NCBI GenBank assembly: GCA_023139255.1
Contig: JAGLNY010000174.1
Location: 1-6,162 of the forward strand
Source of the DNA: Spirochaetales bacterium
GTDB lineage: Bacteria > Spirochaetota > Spirochaetia > JABMQR01
Length of the DNA: 6,162 bases
Direction: 5' to 3'
Under the pieces are notes generated by a model. The model saw only the letters and a list, made by a program, of their open reading frames with translations. It was not told the DNA's origin and did not search any database. This document shows positions 6,149 to 6,162 of the stretch, in pieces. Positions within the stretch are counted from its first letter, which is position 1. Each line of letters begins with the position of its first letter. The translations under genes and the position numbers were made by a program.

Positions 6149-6162
6149 CATAGATTTATCAT

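Noticed and set aside
1..6162. Novel defence, mobile or RNA-based system
   Set aside because: All six genes belong to well-known families, gaps are at most about 61 nt, and I saw no direct repeats, tRNA, insertion-sequence ends or CRISPR-like spacing.

Overview
All six genes in this window lie on the minus strand, so transcription runs from position 6162 towards 1. The protein families and gene order suggest a free-living or commensal bacterium, most likely a spirochaete. The main clue is cdaA followed by a one-domain YbbR protein and then acpS. I recall this order from Borrelia burgdorferi (about BB_0008 to BB_0010), whereas Firmicutes usually have cdaA-cdaR-glmM. Balanced-to-low GC and Shine-Dalgarno sites of the GAGG/GGAGG type fit, but do not prove, this. 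Taxonomic confidence is about 0.6.

Upstream block (6113 down to 1659): a radical SAM protein of the YhcC/YtqA family (TIGR01212), a VanZ-family membrane protein, glycerol kinase (glpK) and cardiolipin synthase (cls). Each gene's start overlaps the previous gene's stop by exactly 4 nt (ATGA, ATGA, TTGA), which points to one transcript with translational coupling. A possible extended -10 promoter lies so close to the first ATG that the mRNA would be leaderless or nearly so.

Downstream block (1597 down to the window edge): cdaA (diadenylate cyclase making c-di-AMP), a short cdaR-like YbbR protein and acpS (holo-ACP synthase, cut off by the window edge). A good sigma70-type promoter (TTGTGA, 17 bp, TATAAT) sits in the 61-nt gap after cls, with its -35 box on the cls stop codon. 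I see no terminator in that gap, so read-through from the upstream block is also possible.

Functionally the window joins phospholipid and envelope metabolism (glycerol to glycerol-3-phosphate by GlpK; phosphatidylglycerol to cardiolipin plus glycerol by Cls; activation of acyl carrier protein by AcpS) with c-di-AMP signalling (CdaA/CdaR) and a probable tRNA-modifying radical SAM enzyme. I found no mobile element, CRISPR array, RNA gene or horizontally acquired-looking segment. This is an ordinary housekeeping region. The points of interest are gene arrangement, regulation and a few missing family residues, not a new system. Nowhere is there more than 61 bases between genes.
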